Under the pieces are notes generated by a model that had not been told where the DNA came from, did no database searches, and worked only from the letters and a program-made list of their open reading frames with translations. A DNA stretch of 64,000 nt from Streptomyces sp. NRRL WC-3626 (GTDB taxonomy: Bacteria > Actinomycetota > Actinomycetes > Streptomycetales > Streptomycetaceae), in NCBI RefSeq assembly GCF_000718785.1, contig NZ_JOCA01000001.1, forward strand, positions 434,001-498,000, read 5' to 3'. Position numbers and translations under genes: made by a program. Below, piece after piece: positions 8,986 to 17,166 of this stretch. How positions within the stretch are numbered: the first letter of the stretch is position 1; each line of letters starts with the position of its first letter.

Positions 8986-9981
8986 ATGCCCAACGTCAGT
9001 CACGACACCCTGCACGGCTTCCTGCCGGGGCGTCCCAAGGCACTGAACCGTGCGCTGGACCTCCTGGACCTCGGAATCCCGACCGGTGTCACCACCGAGA
9101 CCCTCCCGACGGACGCGTCCGGTGCCCCGAAAATGTTTGCCCGGCAGATGGACTCCGTACTGCGGGTGGTCCGCCCCGACGGGCGCGATCCGTTCATCCT
9201 GTTGGTCGAGGCGCAGACCCGAATCGAATCGAAGAAGGAGACTTCATGGCCGTACTACGTCGCGTACTTGCGTGACCGGTACAAGCTCGAAGTCGTCCTG
9301 CTGGTCCTGTGCGTGGACAGGGCGACGGCGGCATGGGCGGCCAGACCTCTGCGCACCGGTCTGGGACGCCCCACCCAGGTCACAGTGCCTCACGTACTGG
9401 GACCGTCCAACGTTCCGCGGATGAGCCGGATCCAGGACGCCTCGGCCGACCTCGACTTCGCCGCGTTCTGCCTGTGGATCCACAGCAACGACCCGAACAT
9501 CGAGGGCATACTGACGGTAGTGGGCGAGGCACTGGCCCAGGACACGGACCGTGAAGCACGGGACGACCTGGCGGGACTGATCGAGGACGGCTTGGGCAGC
9601 GAACACGCCCAGAAAATCTGGAGGAACCTGATGGAAACCCTCTTCACCCCCCGGCAAGGCACCATCGTGGGCGACGCCCGCCTCGCAGGACAGGAAGAAG
9701 GACGGCAGGAAGGACGCGTAGCCGGAAAGGCCGAGCAACTGCTGCGCCTAATGGAGCGCCGCGGCTTCTGCCTGACGGAAGAGACCCGACAGCGCGTCAT
9801 CACCTGCGCGGACATGCCGCTCCTGGATCTCTGGTTCGACCGCGCCATCGACGCCACCACCCTCGACGAGATCTTCGCCGCCCCCTCTTCCACGGACCGT
9901 GTCCCCGCCCCCGCCCAGAGCCCGGAGGACACCGCAGTTGCCGGCCAAGGGCCAAGGGCCCCCGGCTCCTCGACCAACTGA
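8986..9981 (+). CDS. Rpn/YhgA-like PD-(D/E)XK nuclease family protein
   Basis: 331 residues from ATG 8986. The N-terminal 140 residues match the Rpn/YhgA-like transposase-nuclease fold: an acidic strand (FILLVEAQTR, giving the E-x-Q core), then a Tyr-rich helix (WPYYVAYLRDRYKLEVVLLVL). The C-terminal part has the DUF4351-like helical tail (LLRLMERRGFCLTEETRQRV, then LDLWFDRAIDATTLDEIF) preceded by a Gly/Glu/Arg-rich linker (GQEEGRQEGRVAGKAEQ). Rpn proteins are DNA endonucleases linked to recombination and phage defence. Streptomyces carry many degenerate paralogues, so activity cannot be assumed. Confidence 0.75.
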   Translation: MPNVSHDTLHGFLPGRPKALNRALDLLDLGIPTGVTTETLPTDASGAPKMFARQMDSVLRVVRPDGRDPFILLVEAQTRIESKKETSWPYYVAYLRDRYKLEVVLLVLCVDRATAAWAARPLRTGLGRPTQVTVPHVLGPSNVPRMSRIQDASADLDFAAFCLWIHSNDPNIEGILTVVGEALAQDTDREARDDLAGLIEDGLGSEHAQKIWRNLMETLFTPRQGTIVGDARLAGQEEGRQEGRVAGKAEQLLRLMERRGFCLTEETRQRVITCADMPLLDLWFDRAIDATTLDEIFAAPSSTDRVPAPAQSPEDTAVAGQGPRAPGSSTN

Positions 9982-10116
9982 CACCAAGGGCGCACACTCG
10001 GCCGCACCCCACTCCGGGGTGCGGCCCGCTCGGTTCACGGCGCGATCCCCCCATGCCTCGTGCATGCCCGTTCCGGAAGCGCACCAACTCCTCTCCACCT
10101 CCGTACGGTCACCCCG

Positions 10117-10165
10117 CGTACGGGGCGCGGCACTCGCTCCCGCCCGCACCCGACCGCCACTCTGA
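10117..10165 (+). repeat. 49-bp promoter-like block, copy 2
   Basis: It matches 8185-8233 without gaps and ends five bases before the ATG of the ATP-binding protein gene. Placed this close to a start, it probably contains the promoter or operator and transcript start of a leaderless or short-leader mRNA. Confidence 0.5.
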
Positions 10166-10169
10166 CGCC

Positions 10170-10619
10170 ATGAACCACGCAACACCCCAAGTCGGTGCCC
10201 CCGTGAGCACCTTCACCCAACTGCTGTCGTCCACGCGGCGCGGCGCCCGCCTCGCCCGGCTGCTGGCGGTGGCCGAACTGCGCTCACGGGGCGTCTCGCC
10301 GGAGCTCACGGAGCGTGCCGAACTCGTCGTCGCGGAACTCGCCGCCAACGCCGTCCTGCACGGCCGCCTCCCTGGCCGCTGCTTCCGGCTCACCCTCGTC
10401 CTCGACCCGGCCGGCGGCCACCTCCGCATCGAGGTCAGCGACGCCCGCGGAGACCTGAGCCCGCGCTCCCTCCCGGCGGACACCGAACCCGACCCGCTCA
10501 GCACCTCCGGACGCGGCCTGACCCTCGTCACCGCCCTCGTCGACCACTGGGACTGCGTCCCCTACCCGCCCAGCGGCAAGACCGTCCGGGCGGTGCTGAC
10601 GACACCGGCCGGCGCGTGA
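10170..10619 (+). CDS. RsbW-like ATP-binding (HATPase_c) regulatory protein
   Basis: 149 residues from ATG 10170. The GHKL ATPase boxes are visible: the N box (ELVVAELAANAVLHG, with Glu and Asn), the G1 region (VSDARGDLSPR) and the G2 region (GRGLTLVTALVDHWD). There is no transmembrane or histidine phospho-acceptor part, so it is a stand-alone anti-sigma-factor-type kinase/ATPase of the kind Streptomyces encode in dozens. The partner is not encoded next door. Such proteins commonly pair with XRE/DUF397 modules; the nearest one is 2 kb upstream. Confidence 0.9.
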   Translation: MNHATPQVGAPVSTFTQLLSSTRRGARLARLLAVAELRSRGVSPELTERAELVVAELAANAVLHGRLPGRCFRLTLVLDPAGGHLRIEVSDARGDLSPRSLPADTEPDPLSTSGRGLTLVTALVDHWDCVPYPPSGKTVRAVLTTPAGA

Positions 10620-10653
10620 CCGCGTCGCCCGAGGAGAGCCGTACGCCCCGCGC

Positions 10654-11973
10654 CTACCCTGCCGCGGCCAGTGCGGGGAACACGACCACCGAGCCGTCCT
10701 TGTCGCGGGCGATCTCGATCGCCACGTCCGTCGGGCGGCCGCCCACCGCGACGCCGTCGCCCAGCCCACGGATCTGGTACGCCGTACGCATCAGCCGGTC
10801 GACCTCACCATTCGTCAGGACGGGACGCACACTCTTCGGCCGGGCCAGCTCCAACGCCGACAGGCGCAACAGGACACCGGCAAGGCCCGACTCCAGCTCA
10901 TCGAGGCGCTGCTCGTCATCCCGCAGCGCGCGGGTGAAGCTCTCGAACTGGTTGTCGGGCTCGCTCTGGGCCAGCTCGACCGCCTGGAGGACGTTGACAC
11001 GCCGCTTCAACGCGATGGCCAGGGCGGCCAGTTCGAGGTGGGTGCGGAACGTGCCGCCCTGGTCGTCCACGCCAGGGAACGACTCGGTCAGCGTGCCGAT
11101 CTCGACGGGCTCGCCGTCGGGAAGCTTGTCGAGCGCGCTCGTCCACCGGGCCAGGCGGATGTCGGCCTTGCTCAGCGCGGTGTCGATGGCGTGCACCGCC
11201 GAGTCGAGTCCCAGCGATACACCGAGCCTGCCCTGGTCCAGCAGGATGGCCGTGGCCTTGTCGATGGCGGGACGGCAGCCGTTGAGCGCGCTGTGCTCGT
11301 CGTCGAGCTTGTCCGCCTGAAGCTGCTCCAGCAGTTCCGTGATGTGCGCGATGGCCTCCTGCCGCTTGGCGTCGGCGTGCGCGCTCACCCCGACCGCCAC
11401 GGCCATGAGCACGAGCGGTGCGGCCACGGTGATCGCCGCGCTGCCGGCGGCCGCGACGCCGGCTGTCGCACCAGCTCCACCGGCTGCGCCCGCCGTTGCC
11501 GCTTTACTGACCGGGACGTACGTCACACCGGCGACGATCTTGCCCGTCACCGGATCCACGACGGAGCCACGGACACCGCCGGCCACCGCCTTCGACGGCA
11601 TCAGGCGGAGGATGCCCTGCCCCAACTGCTTGGCGACCTTCGCGGGAACCACGATGCGGTACAACCCTTCGCCGGAAGCCGTCGCCTTGGCCGCCGCGGA
11701 ACCGCGCGCCGACTGCGTGATCAGCTGCGACAGGTGCTGTGCCAGCGGACTCGCGGCGTCGAGCGAGATGCCCCGGCCGCGGTCGAGCTTGTCCGGCAGC
11801 GGATGCGCCTCGAGCGTGGCGATCGGCCGGTCGGCCAACGCGGCCAGCACACCGCGCAGTTCGGCCAGACGCTCAGCCGTCATCGGCCCGTCCCCGGCCA
11901 CCGCCGGCACCTGGACGTCACCTGTCGCCAGCGTCCACACCGGAACGGGTGTTGCCTTGCGATAGTCGATCAT
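10654..11973 (-). CDS. Hypothetical protein with central Ala/Gly-rich hydrophobic segment
   Basis: 439 residues, ATG at 11973 preceded by GGGGGGACG. Residues about 155-205 are a long Ala/Gly/Val-rich hydrophobic stretch (AAGSAAITVAAPLVLMAVAV) that could insert in membranes as a hairpin, flanked by a helical, charged C-terminal half (KRQEAIAHITELLEQLQADK; DDEQRLDELESGLAGVLLRL). There is no signal peptide. I do not recognise the family. The layout of a hydrophobic centre with long helices resembles pore-forming or contact-dependent effectors, but this is weak. A perfect palindrome sits 22 bases before the start. Confidence 0.7.
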   Translation of the reverse strand: MIDYRKATPVPVWTLATGDVQVPAVAGDGPMTAERLAELRGVLAALADRPIATLEAHPLPDKLDRGRGISLDAASPLAQHLSQLITQSARGSAAAKATASGEGLYRIVVPAKVAKQLGQGILRLMPSKAVAGGVRGSVVDPVTGKIVAGVTYVPVSKAATAGAAGGAGATAGVAAAGSAAITVAAPLVLMAVAVGVSAHADAKRQEAIAHITELLEQLQADKLDDEHSALNGCRPAIDKATAILLDQGRLGVSLGLDSAVHAIDTALSKADIRLARWTSALDKLPDGEPVEIGTLTESFPGVDDQGGTFRTHLELAALAIALKRRVNVLQAVELAQSEPDNQFESFTRALRDDEQRLDELESGLAGVLLRLSALELARPKSVRPVLTNGEVDRLMRTAYQIRGLGDGVAVGGRPTDVAIEIARDKDGSVVVFPALAAAG

Positions 11974-11994
11974 CGTCCCCCCTGACTCATCCCC

Positions 11995-12015
11995 ACGTCA
12001 GCCCGCGGCTGACGT
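11995..12015. promoter_or_regulatory. Perfect 21-bp palindrome (operator candidate)
   Basis: ACGTCAGCC and GGCTGACGT form perfect 9-bp arms around CGC. It lies between the minus-strand start codon (11973) and a TATACC -10-like hexamer at 12027-12032, so it would fall in the 5' leader of the 10654-11973 gene. That is a good position for a repressor or an attenuating hairpin. Confidence 0.45.
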
Positions 12016-12177
12016 CCCAGCAGAACGGTATAGCCGAATCACGGCACCGTGTGTCGCTCGATCCACATCGACCACTTCCCCGCGCGGCGGGTCGGCGCAG
12101 GCCGACGCGCGGACGACGAGCGGTGCCCGCCGAGTGGCCGAAACCGTGAGAGTCGAACAGCCACCAGCACAGGCTCC

Positions 12178-12207
12178 GTTGACAGCGCCAACGCACCATC
12201 TTACGGT
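12178..12207 (+). promoter_or_regulatory. Promoter TTGACA-N17-TACGGT overlapping inverted repeat copy 2
   Basis: GTTGACAGCGCCAAC (12178-12192) is the second copy of the GTTGAC-N3-G(C/T)CAAC repeat. Its TTGACA (12179-12184) is exactly 17 bases from TACGGT (12202-12207). Transcription would start near 12215, about 90 bases before the TTG start at 12307. Confidence 0.5.
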
Positions 12208-12306
12208 TCTGGCGTTGCTTGAGTATGCGGGTGCCACGTCTTGAAGGACGGCCTTTCGTCCGGACCGAGGTAGAGCCGCACAGCGTGTCACTGGTGGGGG
12301 GATGCT

Positions 12307-13191
12307 TTGACGCGGAACCGGGTACGTCTCAGCGGCGGCTCGAGCTGGCAGACGGACTTCCGTCGCAGGACAACGGGGCGCCCTGTGCGCTCCGTTATGG
12401 ACGTCGCCCGTCTCCACCGGGACCTCAACCACATCCTTCTGGACCTTCGGCTTGCCGTGGAGAGGTACGCGGTGGCCGAGGCGACCGGCCTGTACTCGCT
12501 GGCGTGGTCCCAGGTGGCGGAGGTGCCGCCCAGCGAGACCAGGAAGCAGCGGGAAGAACTCCAGGCGTTCAAGAAGGTACTCGACTCCGCTTCCTGGCTG
12601 GAGGAGGGGCGTCGACGTGCGGCAACGCCCGATGTGCGGCAGGAGTCCCCGACCCGGCAGCGCTCCACGGTACGTCCGAGTCGCCGCCCTGCCGAGAAGC
12701 GCGCGAGCGGTCACGTGCCGCATCGCGGAACGAAGCCCTTCAAGGACACCGGGGCGACCCGTTCGCCCTCGCACACGGCCGGTCCAGGTTCTCGGACACC
12801 GGCTCGTCGTGACGAGCCGCCCCTGCTGAGGGCTGGTCATCTGTCGGAGATCGCCACCGAGCTCCGCCCGCTGCTGGAGCAGACCGCCCGTATGGGCGCA
12901 ACGACCTCCTGGTCCCGTATCGGCACGCGCCTCCCCGCACTGCCGCGGCTCCACCGCGACGACCAGAGCGTCATCCTGTGGCTGGTGGACGAGGAGCGGG
13001 AGAAGGGAGAGCCCCTTCTCTGCGCCCTCGTCACGGTCGGCGACCGGCAGATGCACCCCCGTTTCCCGGTCATCGCGGAACAGCTCGGCCTGGCGTGCTC
13101 AGAGACCGCCGCCCAGCAACAGACGGCATGGAGCTACGAAGTGCTGAAAGTCCATCAGTACTGGCGGCATCGGCGCCCCGGGCGCGGCTGA
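12307..13191 (+). CDS. Hypothetical protein with disordered centre and conserved-looking C-terminal domain
   Basis: 294 residues from TTG 12307, the first possible start after an in-frame stop at 12271-12273, with GGGGGGA six bases upstream; ATG 12397 is an alternative. The N-terminal helical part (about residues 30-105) is followed by an Arg/Pro/Ser-rich disordered region (about 105-170) and a compact helical domain (about 175-280) with TTSWSRIGTRLPALPRL, VILWLVDEER and PLLCALVTVGD. I have seen this C-terminal pattern in uncharacterised actinomycete proteins but cannot name a function. It lies 158 bases before the DUF262 nuclease gene on the same strand. Confidence 0.65.
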   Translation: MTRNRVRLSGGSSWQTDFRRRTTGRPVRSVMDVARLHRDLNHILLDLRLAVERYAVAEATGLYSLAWSQVAEVPPSETRKQREELQAFKKVLDSASWLEEGRRRAATPDVRQESPTRQRSTVRPSRRPAEKRASGHVPHRGTKPFKDTGATRSPSHTAGPGSRTPARRDEPPLLRAGHLSEIATELRPLLEQTARMGATTSWSRIGTRLPALPRLHRDDQSVILWLVDEEREKGEPLLCALVTVGDRQMHPRFPVIAEQLGLACSETAAQQQTAWSYEVLKVHQYWRHRRPGRG

Positions 13192-13349
13192 GGGATCCGG
13201 CTGCTCGTGGGGCACCCGACCGAGTGCAAGGAAACGGCCGGATCGACGCGCGGCGAGGTACCGGAAACCCGACCGGCGCATTGCTCACCGTGACCGGCTG
13301 ATCCCGCAATCCGCCCTTCCTGTCCACACATCCAGAGGAGACCCGGCCG

Positions 13350-15449
13350 ATGGCCACCGTGCTGTTCAAGGACACGACCCACCAGGTAGCCGACCTGATC
13401 ACCGACATTCGGCGCGGTGAGATCGCCCTGCCCGACCTGCAACGACCCTACGTGTGGCAACCGGCCAAGGCGCGCGAGCTGTTCGACTCGATGTACAAGG
13501 GGTTCCCGGTCGGCTATCTGCTCTTCTGGGAGACCGGGATCGAGCCCGGGGCCCGGCAGATCGGCGAAGGGGTCAAACCGGAGGCGGCTCGCCGGCTCAT
13601 CGTCGACGGCCAGCAGCGTCTCACCTCGCTCTTCGCCGTCATGACCGGCACGCCCGTGGTGAGGGAGGACTACCTTGCGACGCGCGTCCGGCTCGCCTTC
13701 CGCCCATCGGACGACACCTTCGCCGTCACAGACGCGGCCATCGAGAGGGACCCCGAGTACCTCCCCGACATCAGCGTGCTGTGGGACACCGCGACAGGAC
13801 GCCGCAAGGTCATCCGTGACTTCCTCGCCCGCCTGAACGACAAGCGTCCCCTCACCGAGGCCGAGGAGGACCGGATCCAGGACGCACTCGACCGTCTGCA
13901 CGACCTGGAGAGCTACCCGTTCAAGGGGGTTGTGCTCTCGGCCGACATCGACGAGGAGCAGGTCGCGGAGATCTTCGTCCGCATCAACAGCGAGGGCGTG
14001 AAGCTCGACCAGGCGGACTTCATCCTCACGCTCACCTCCGTGTTCTGGGAGGAGGGACGCCGTGCCTTGGAGGAGTTCTGCCGACAGTCGCGCACTCCGG
14101 CTCTCCACAGAGCATCACCCTTCAACTGGTACATCAAGCCCAAGCCGCCCCAGCTGCTGCGCGTGGTCGCCGCCGTCGGCCTGGAATCCGCCGTGCTCAA
14201 GCAGGTCTACGCGACCCTGCGCGGGCGGGACACCACCGGCAAGCTGTCCTCCGGGCAACGCGAGGCACGCTTCGAACAACTTCAGCAGGCGCAGAAGCAC
14301 GTCCTCGACCTCCAGCACTGGCACGAGTTCTTCCTCTGCCTGGAGCGCGCCGGCTTCCGCGGCGAGAAGATGATCTCCAGCCAGAACGCGCTGCTCTACA
14401 GCTACGCGCTCTGGCTGATCGGCCGCGTCCGCTACAACGTCCCCATCGACCGGCTCCGGTCCGTCATCGCGCGCTGGTTCTTCATGGCTCAGCTCACCGG
14501 CCGCTACACCGGTTCGGTGGAGTCCCAAATGGAGCACGATCTCGCACTGCTGCGGAACATCCCGCGCCGCGACGCGGACGGCTACACCACTGCCCTCGAC
14601 CGGGTCGTCCGGGAAACTCTCACCTCGGACTTCTGGACCATCACCCTGCCCAACACACTGAACAGCTCCGCCGCCAAGTCGCCCGCACTGCTCGCGTACA
14701 TCGCGTCCCTCAACATCCTGGACGCGGACGTCCTGCTGTCCGACGTCAAAGTCCGAACCCGGCTCGACCCGGCCGTCCTCGCGCGCAAGGGCGTCGAGCG
14801 GCATCACCTCTTCCCCCGGAAGTACCTGCAGAGCTCCCTCGGGATTACCACCAGCGCACGCATCAACCAGATCGCCAACATGGCACTGCTGGAGTGGAGC
14901 GACAACATCGCCATCTCCGACCAGGCGCCCTCGCAGTACTGGCCCGCACAGCTGGCCGCCAAGGGGCTGCCAGCCGATGTCATGGCCCGTCAGCGCCATC
15001 TGCACGCACTGCCGGAGAGCTGGCCCTCGATGGACTACGACGCCTTCCTCACCGCTCGCCGTGCCCTGATGGCGCAGGCCGTCCGTGACGCCTTTGGGCA
15101 GTTGGAGAGCGACTCCTACCGCCCTGTATACAGCGTCCCGGCCGTCGTGCCCGAGCAGCGCACGGCGAGCGGGCTCCCCTCCCGCCGGATCAAGCTGTCG
15201 GAGCTGCTGGACGCCGGCCTGATCAGCGCGGGAACCGTCCTCACCCCCGCGTGGGAAGAGTACGGGCAGGCAGCCGTCGTCGACGAACAGGGCCGCATCC
15301 GGCTCGACGAACAGATCCACGACACCCCGTCCGGAGCCGCCAACGCGGTCGGAGCTGGGACCAATGGCTGGACCTTCTGGCTGGCCGACACCCCCGAAGG
15401 CCAGGTCTCGCTGGCCGATCTGCGCGCCGCCCTGTCGGAGGAGGCCTGA
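13350..15449 (+). CDS. DUF262-HNH nuclease with C-terminal RAMA domain (GmrSD-like predicted restriction enzyme)
   Basis: 699 residues from ATG 13350 (AGAGGAG upstream). The N-terminal DUF262/ParB-like domain has IRRGEIALPDLQRPYVW and the signature LIVDGQQRLTSL (D86-R90), which in GmrS binds NTP. A helical middle leads to an HNH/DUF1524-type nuclease near residues 480-530 (ERHHLFPRKYL, then NQIANMALLEWSDNIAISD). The last about 95 residues form a RAMA domain (KLSELLDAGLISAGTVLTPA, then SGAANAVGAGTNGWTFW), a module found with adenine methylases and reported in eukaryotic MPND to read modified DNA. The whole is best read as a modification-dependent restriction enzyme. No methylase or second subunit is adjacent. 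Confidence 0.88.
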   Translation: MATVLFKDTTHQVADLITDIRRGEIALPDLQRPYVWQPAKARELFDSMYKGFPVGYLLFWETGIEPGARQIGEGVKPEAARRLIVDGQQRLTSLFAVMTGTPVVREDYLATRVRLAFRPSDDTFAVTDAAIERDPEYLPDISVLWDTATGRRKVIRDFLARLNDKRPLTEAEEDRIQDALDRLHDLESYPFKGVVLSADIDEEQVAEIFVRINSEGVKLDQADFILTLTSVFWEEGRRALEEFCRQSRTPALHRASPFNWYIKPKPPQLLRVVAAVGLESAVLKQVYATLRGRDTTGKLSSGQREARFEQLQQAQKHVLDLQHWHEFFLCLERAGFRGEKMISSQNALLYSYALWLIGRVRYNVPIDRLRSVIARWFFMAQLTGRYTGSVESQMEHDLALLRNIPRRDADGYTTALDRVVRETLTSDFWTITLPNTLNSSAAKSPALLAYIASLNILDADVLLSDVKVRTRLDPAVLARKGVERHHLFPRKYLQSSLGITTSARINQIANMALLEWSDNIAISDQAPSQYWPAQLAAKGLPADVMARQRHLHALPESWPSMDYDAFLTARRALMAQAVRDAFGQLESDSYRPVYSVPAVVPEQRTASGLPSRRIKLSELLDAGLISAGTVLTPAWEEYGQAAVVDEQGRIRLDEQIHDTPSGAANAVGAGTNGWTFWLADTPEGQVSLADLRAALSEEA

Positions 15450-15816
15450 CATCCCACCCATACTTGTTGACGGTGTCAACATGTAGTCTATGCGTGTTCG
15501 ACGCAGACGTCGCCCGCTCCTGGAAGGTCACCCACGCCCCAGCCCGACCGCCTCCGCAGTACACCCGAGTTCCGCATGACGATGCCGAGGCGCGCGAGAG
15601 CGGTCGGGGCGTGACGGTGTCCGCTGAGGGCCCCGCGTGGCGTTCACCGTGTCCAGCGGGGCAGGGGGCACGAGGCCCCCGAACGTTGGCGTTCGGTCGG
15701 GGTGTGCCCGTTCGGGCAACGGATCGTGCCCTCGGTTTCGTCCGTCCGGCCCTGGATGCCGGGCCGGTCGTGCGGGAGAGTGGACGGCTCGGTACATCAG
15801 GTCACCGGAGGATGAC
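15450..15816. other. Intergenic region, 367 bp
   Basis: It contains inverted repeat copy 3 (15466-15480) just after the nuclease gene and a short inverted repeat CGAACG-TTGG-CGTTCG at 15680-15695. I find no convincing gene here; open frames on both strands lack ribosome sites and family likeness. Confidence 0.4.
15466..15480. promoter_or_regulatory. 15-bp inverted repeat GTTGAC-N3-GTCAAC, copy 3
   Basis: GTTGACGGTGTCAAC is a perfect 6-bp inverted repeat with a 3-base centre, 16 bases after the DUF262 nuclease stop. TTGACG (15467-15472) followed after 16 bases by TATGCG (15489-15494) is a weak promoter for the DUF4157 gene. Confidence 0.45.
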
Positions 15817-17157
15817 ATGCGTGCTCAGCGGACCGCCCAGCAGGCCGGCGACGAGAAGCTCCGTTCCCGCGGCGAGAGCGTGCGGCGGTCGTCCTCCGCC
15901 GTGGGCCCGGCCGCGTTGTCGGCGCTGCAGCGTTCCGTCGGGAACGCCGCCGTCTGCCGCATGCTCGAGGAACGGCGGGGGTCCGGTTCCTCACCGGTGG
16001 TGCAGCGGTCGGGCGTGCACGAGGTGCTGAAGACTCCGGGGCGGCCCCTGGATCCGGCCGTCCGGGCCGAGTTGGAGCCCCGGATGGGTGCGGACTTCTC
16101 CGGTGTCCGCGTTCACGACGACGCCGCGGCGCGGGCCTCCGCGACCGAGGTCGGCGCCCGCGCCTACACCTCGGGGCACCACATCGTCGTCGGCGAGGGC
16201 GGCGCGGACAAGCACACCCTGGCCCACGAGCTCACCCATGTCATCCAGCAGCGGCAGGGGCCGGTCGCCGGCACCGACAACGGCAGCGGCCTGCGGATCT
16301 CCGACCCCGCCGACTCCTTCGAACGGGAAGCCGAGGCGAACGCCCGCCGGGTGCTGGCGGACCAGGACCACGCCCCGGTCCAGCGGATGGCCGGCGGACC
16401 CCTCGCGCCGTCCAGCACGATCCAGCGCATGAGGGACGACGATTTCGATGAGCTGATGAACGACAGGGACATCGACGCGTCGAGCGACGACATGGATTAC
16501 GAGTTCGCGCTGGAGGACGCGCTGCGTTTCGCTCCCGCCGGAACGAGTACGGAGGAGAACCCCTTCGTCGAGGAGGCCGTCGAGAAGGCCACGGACGGCG
16601 CGTCCCGTCTGAAGCGCGCCAACGAACGCAGTACGGCGCGCGGAGTGCCGGCGAAGAGCGCCCTGGTCGGGAGCAAGCCGCAGACGCCGTTCGGCACGGT
16701 GTCCCTGAACCAGGGGTACCAGGGAGACCTGGGGACCGTGGTGAAGAGCAAGAAGGACGACTACCCCGGGACGGAGGGGCGGGACTGGGAGAAGTACTCC
16801 CATCTCCTGCCGCATCTGAGCGCCGCGCAGAGAGTGGCCCTCGCGGACGCGGTGGGGACGGGTTCGCTGGCCGCCGGCTCCGCCGGCCTCTTCCAGGACG
16901 ACAGCAAGGCGCGACGTGCCGCCGCCGTGTTGTACGGCGTGGCGCGCAACTCCGAGGAACTCCGCTTCCCCGGAGCGGGCAAGGTCCTGCGCGCGGCGTT
17001 GCGGAAGAACGGCGGAAGCTACTCCGTGGAGGAGTTCTACGAGGCCTTCCCGATGGCGAAGCCCGGCGGCGCGGGGTCGTTCCGCGGGGAGCCGGAGCTG
17101 TCGTCGCCGACGCTGGCCACGCTGGAGGCGATGTCCGAATCCTCCGACGAGGATTGA
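15817..17157 (+). CDS. DUF4157 (eCIS-core) putative metallopeptidase with unknown C-terminal domain
   Basis: 446 residues from ATG 15817 (GGAGGA four bases upstream). The eCIS-core/DUF4157 domain occupies about residues 60-160: RPLDPAVRAELEPRMGADFS, then VRVHDDAAA, the strand VGARAYTSGHHIVVGE, and the zinc-peptidase helix TLAHELTHVIQQR with an HExxH site. A Gln-Arg-Met processing-like repeat (PVQRMAGG, IQRMRDDD) follows, then an acidic linker and a 200-residue helical C-terminal domain I do not recognise. Such proteins are typically loaded by extracellular contractile injection systems and are often toxins or their release proteases. No eCIS structural genes are in the window, so this copy is an orphan. 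Confidence 0.85.
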   Translation: MRAQRTAQQAGDEKLRSRGESVRRSSSAVGPAALSALQRSVGNAAVCRMLEERRGSGSSPVVQRSGVHEVLKTPGRPLDPAVRAELEPRMGADFSGVRVHDDAAARASATEVGARAYTSGHHIVVGEGGADKHTLAHELTHVIQQRQGPVAGTDNGSGLRISDPADSFEREAEANARRVLADQDHAPVQRMAGGPLAPSSTIQRMRDDDFDELMNDRDIDASSDDMDYEFALEDALRFAPAGTSTEENPFVEEAVEKATDGASRLKRANERSTARGVPAKSALVGSKPQTPFGTVSLNQGYQGDLGTVVKSKKDDYPGTEGRDWEKYSHLLPHLSAAQRVALADAVGTGSLAAGSAGLFQDDSKARRAAAVLYGVARNSEELRFPGAGKVLRAALRKNGGSYSVEEFYEAFPMAKPGGAGSFRGEPELSSPTLATLEAMSESSDED

Positions 17158-17166
17158 GGGGACCGG

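Larger units (their letters stand above)
11974..12306. other. Divergent intergenic region, 333 bp
   Basis: It separates two divergent unrecognised genes. It contains the palindrome at 11995-12015, a TATACC -10-like hexamer on the minus strand (12027-12032), the inverted repeat at 12178-12192 and a plus-strand promoter candidate. No further gene is convincing. Confidence 0.4.
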
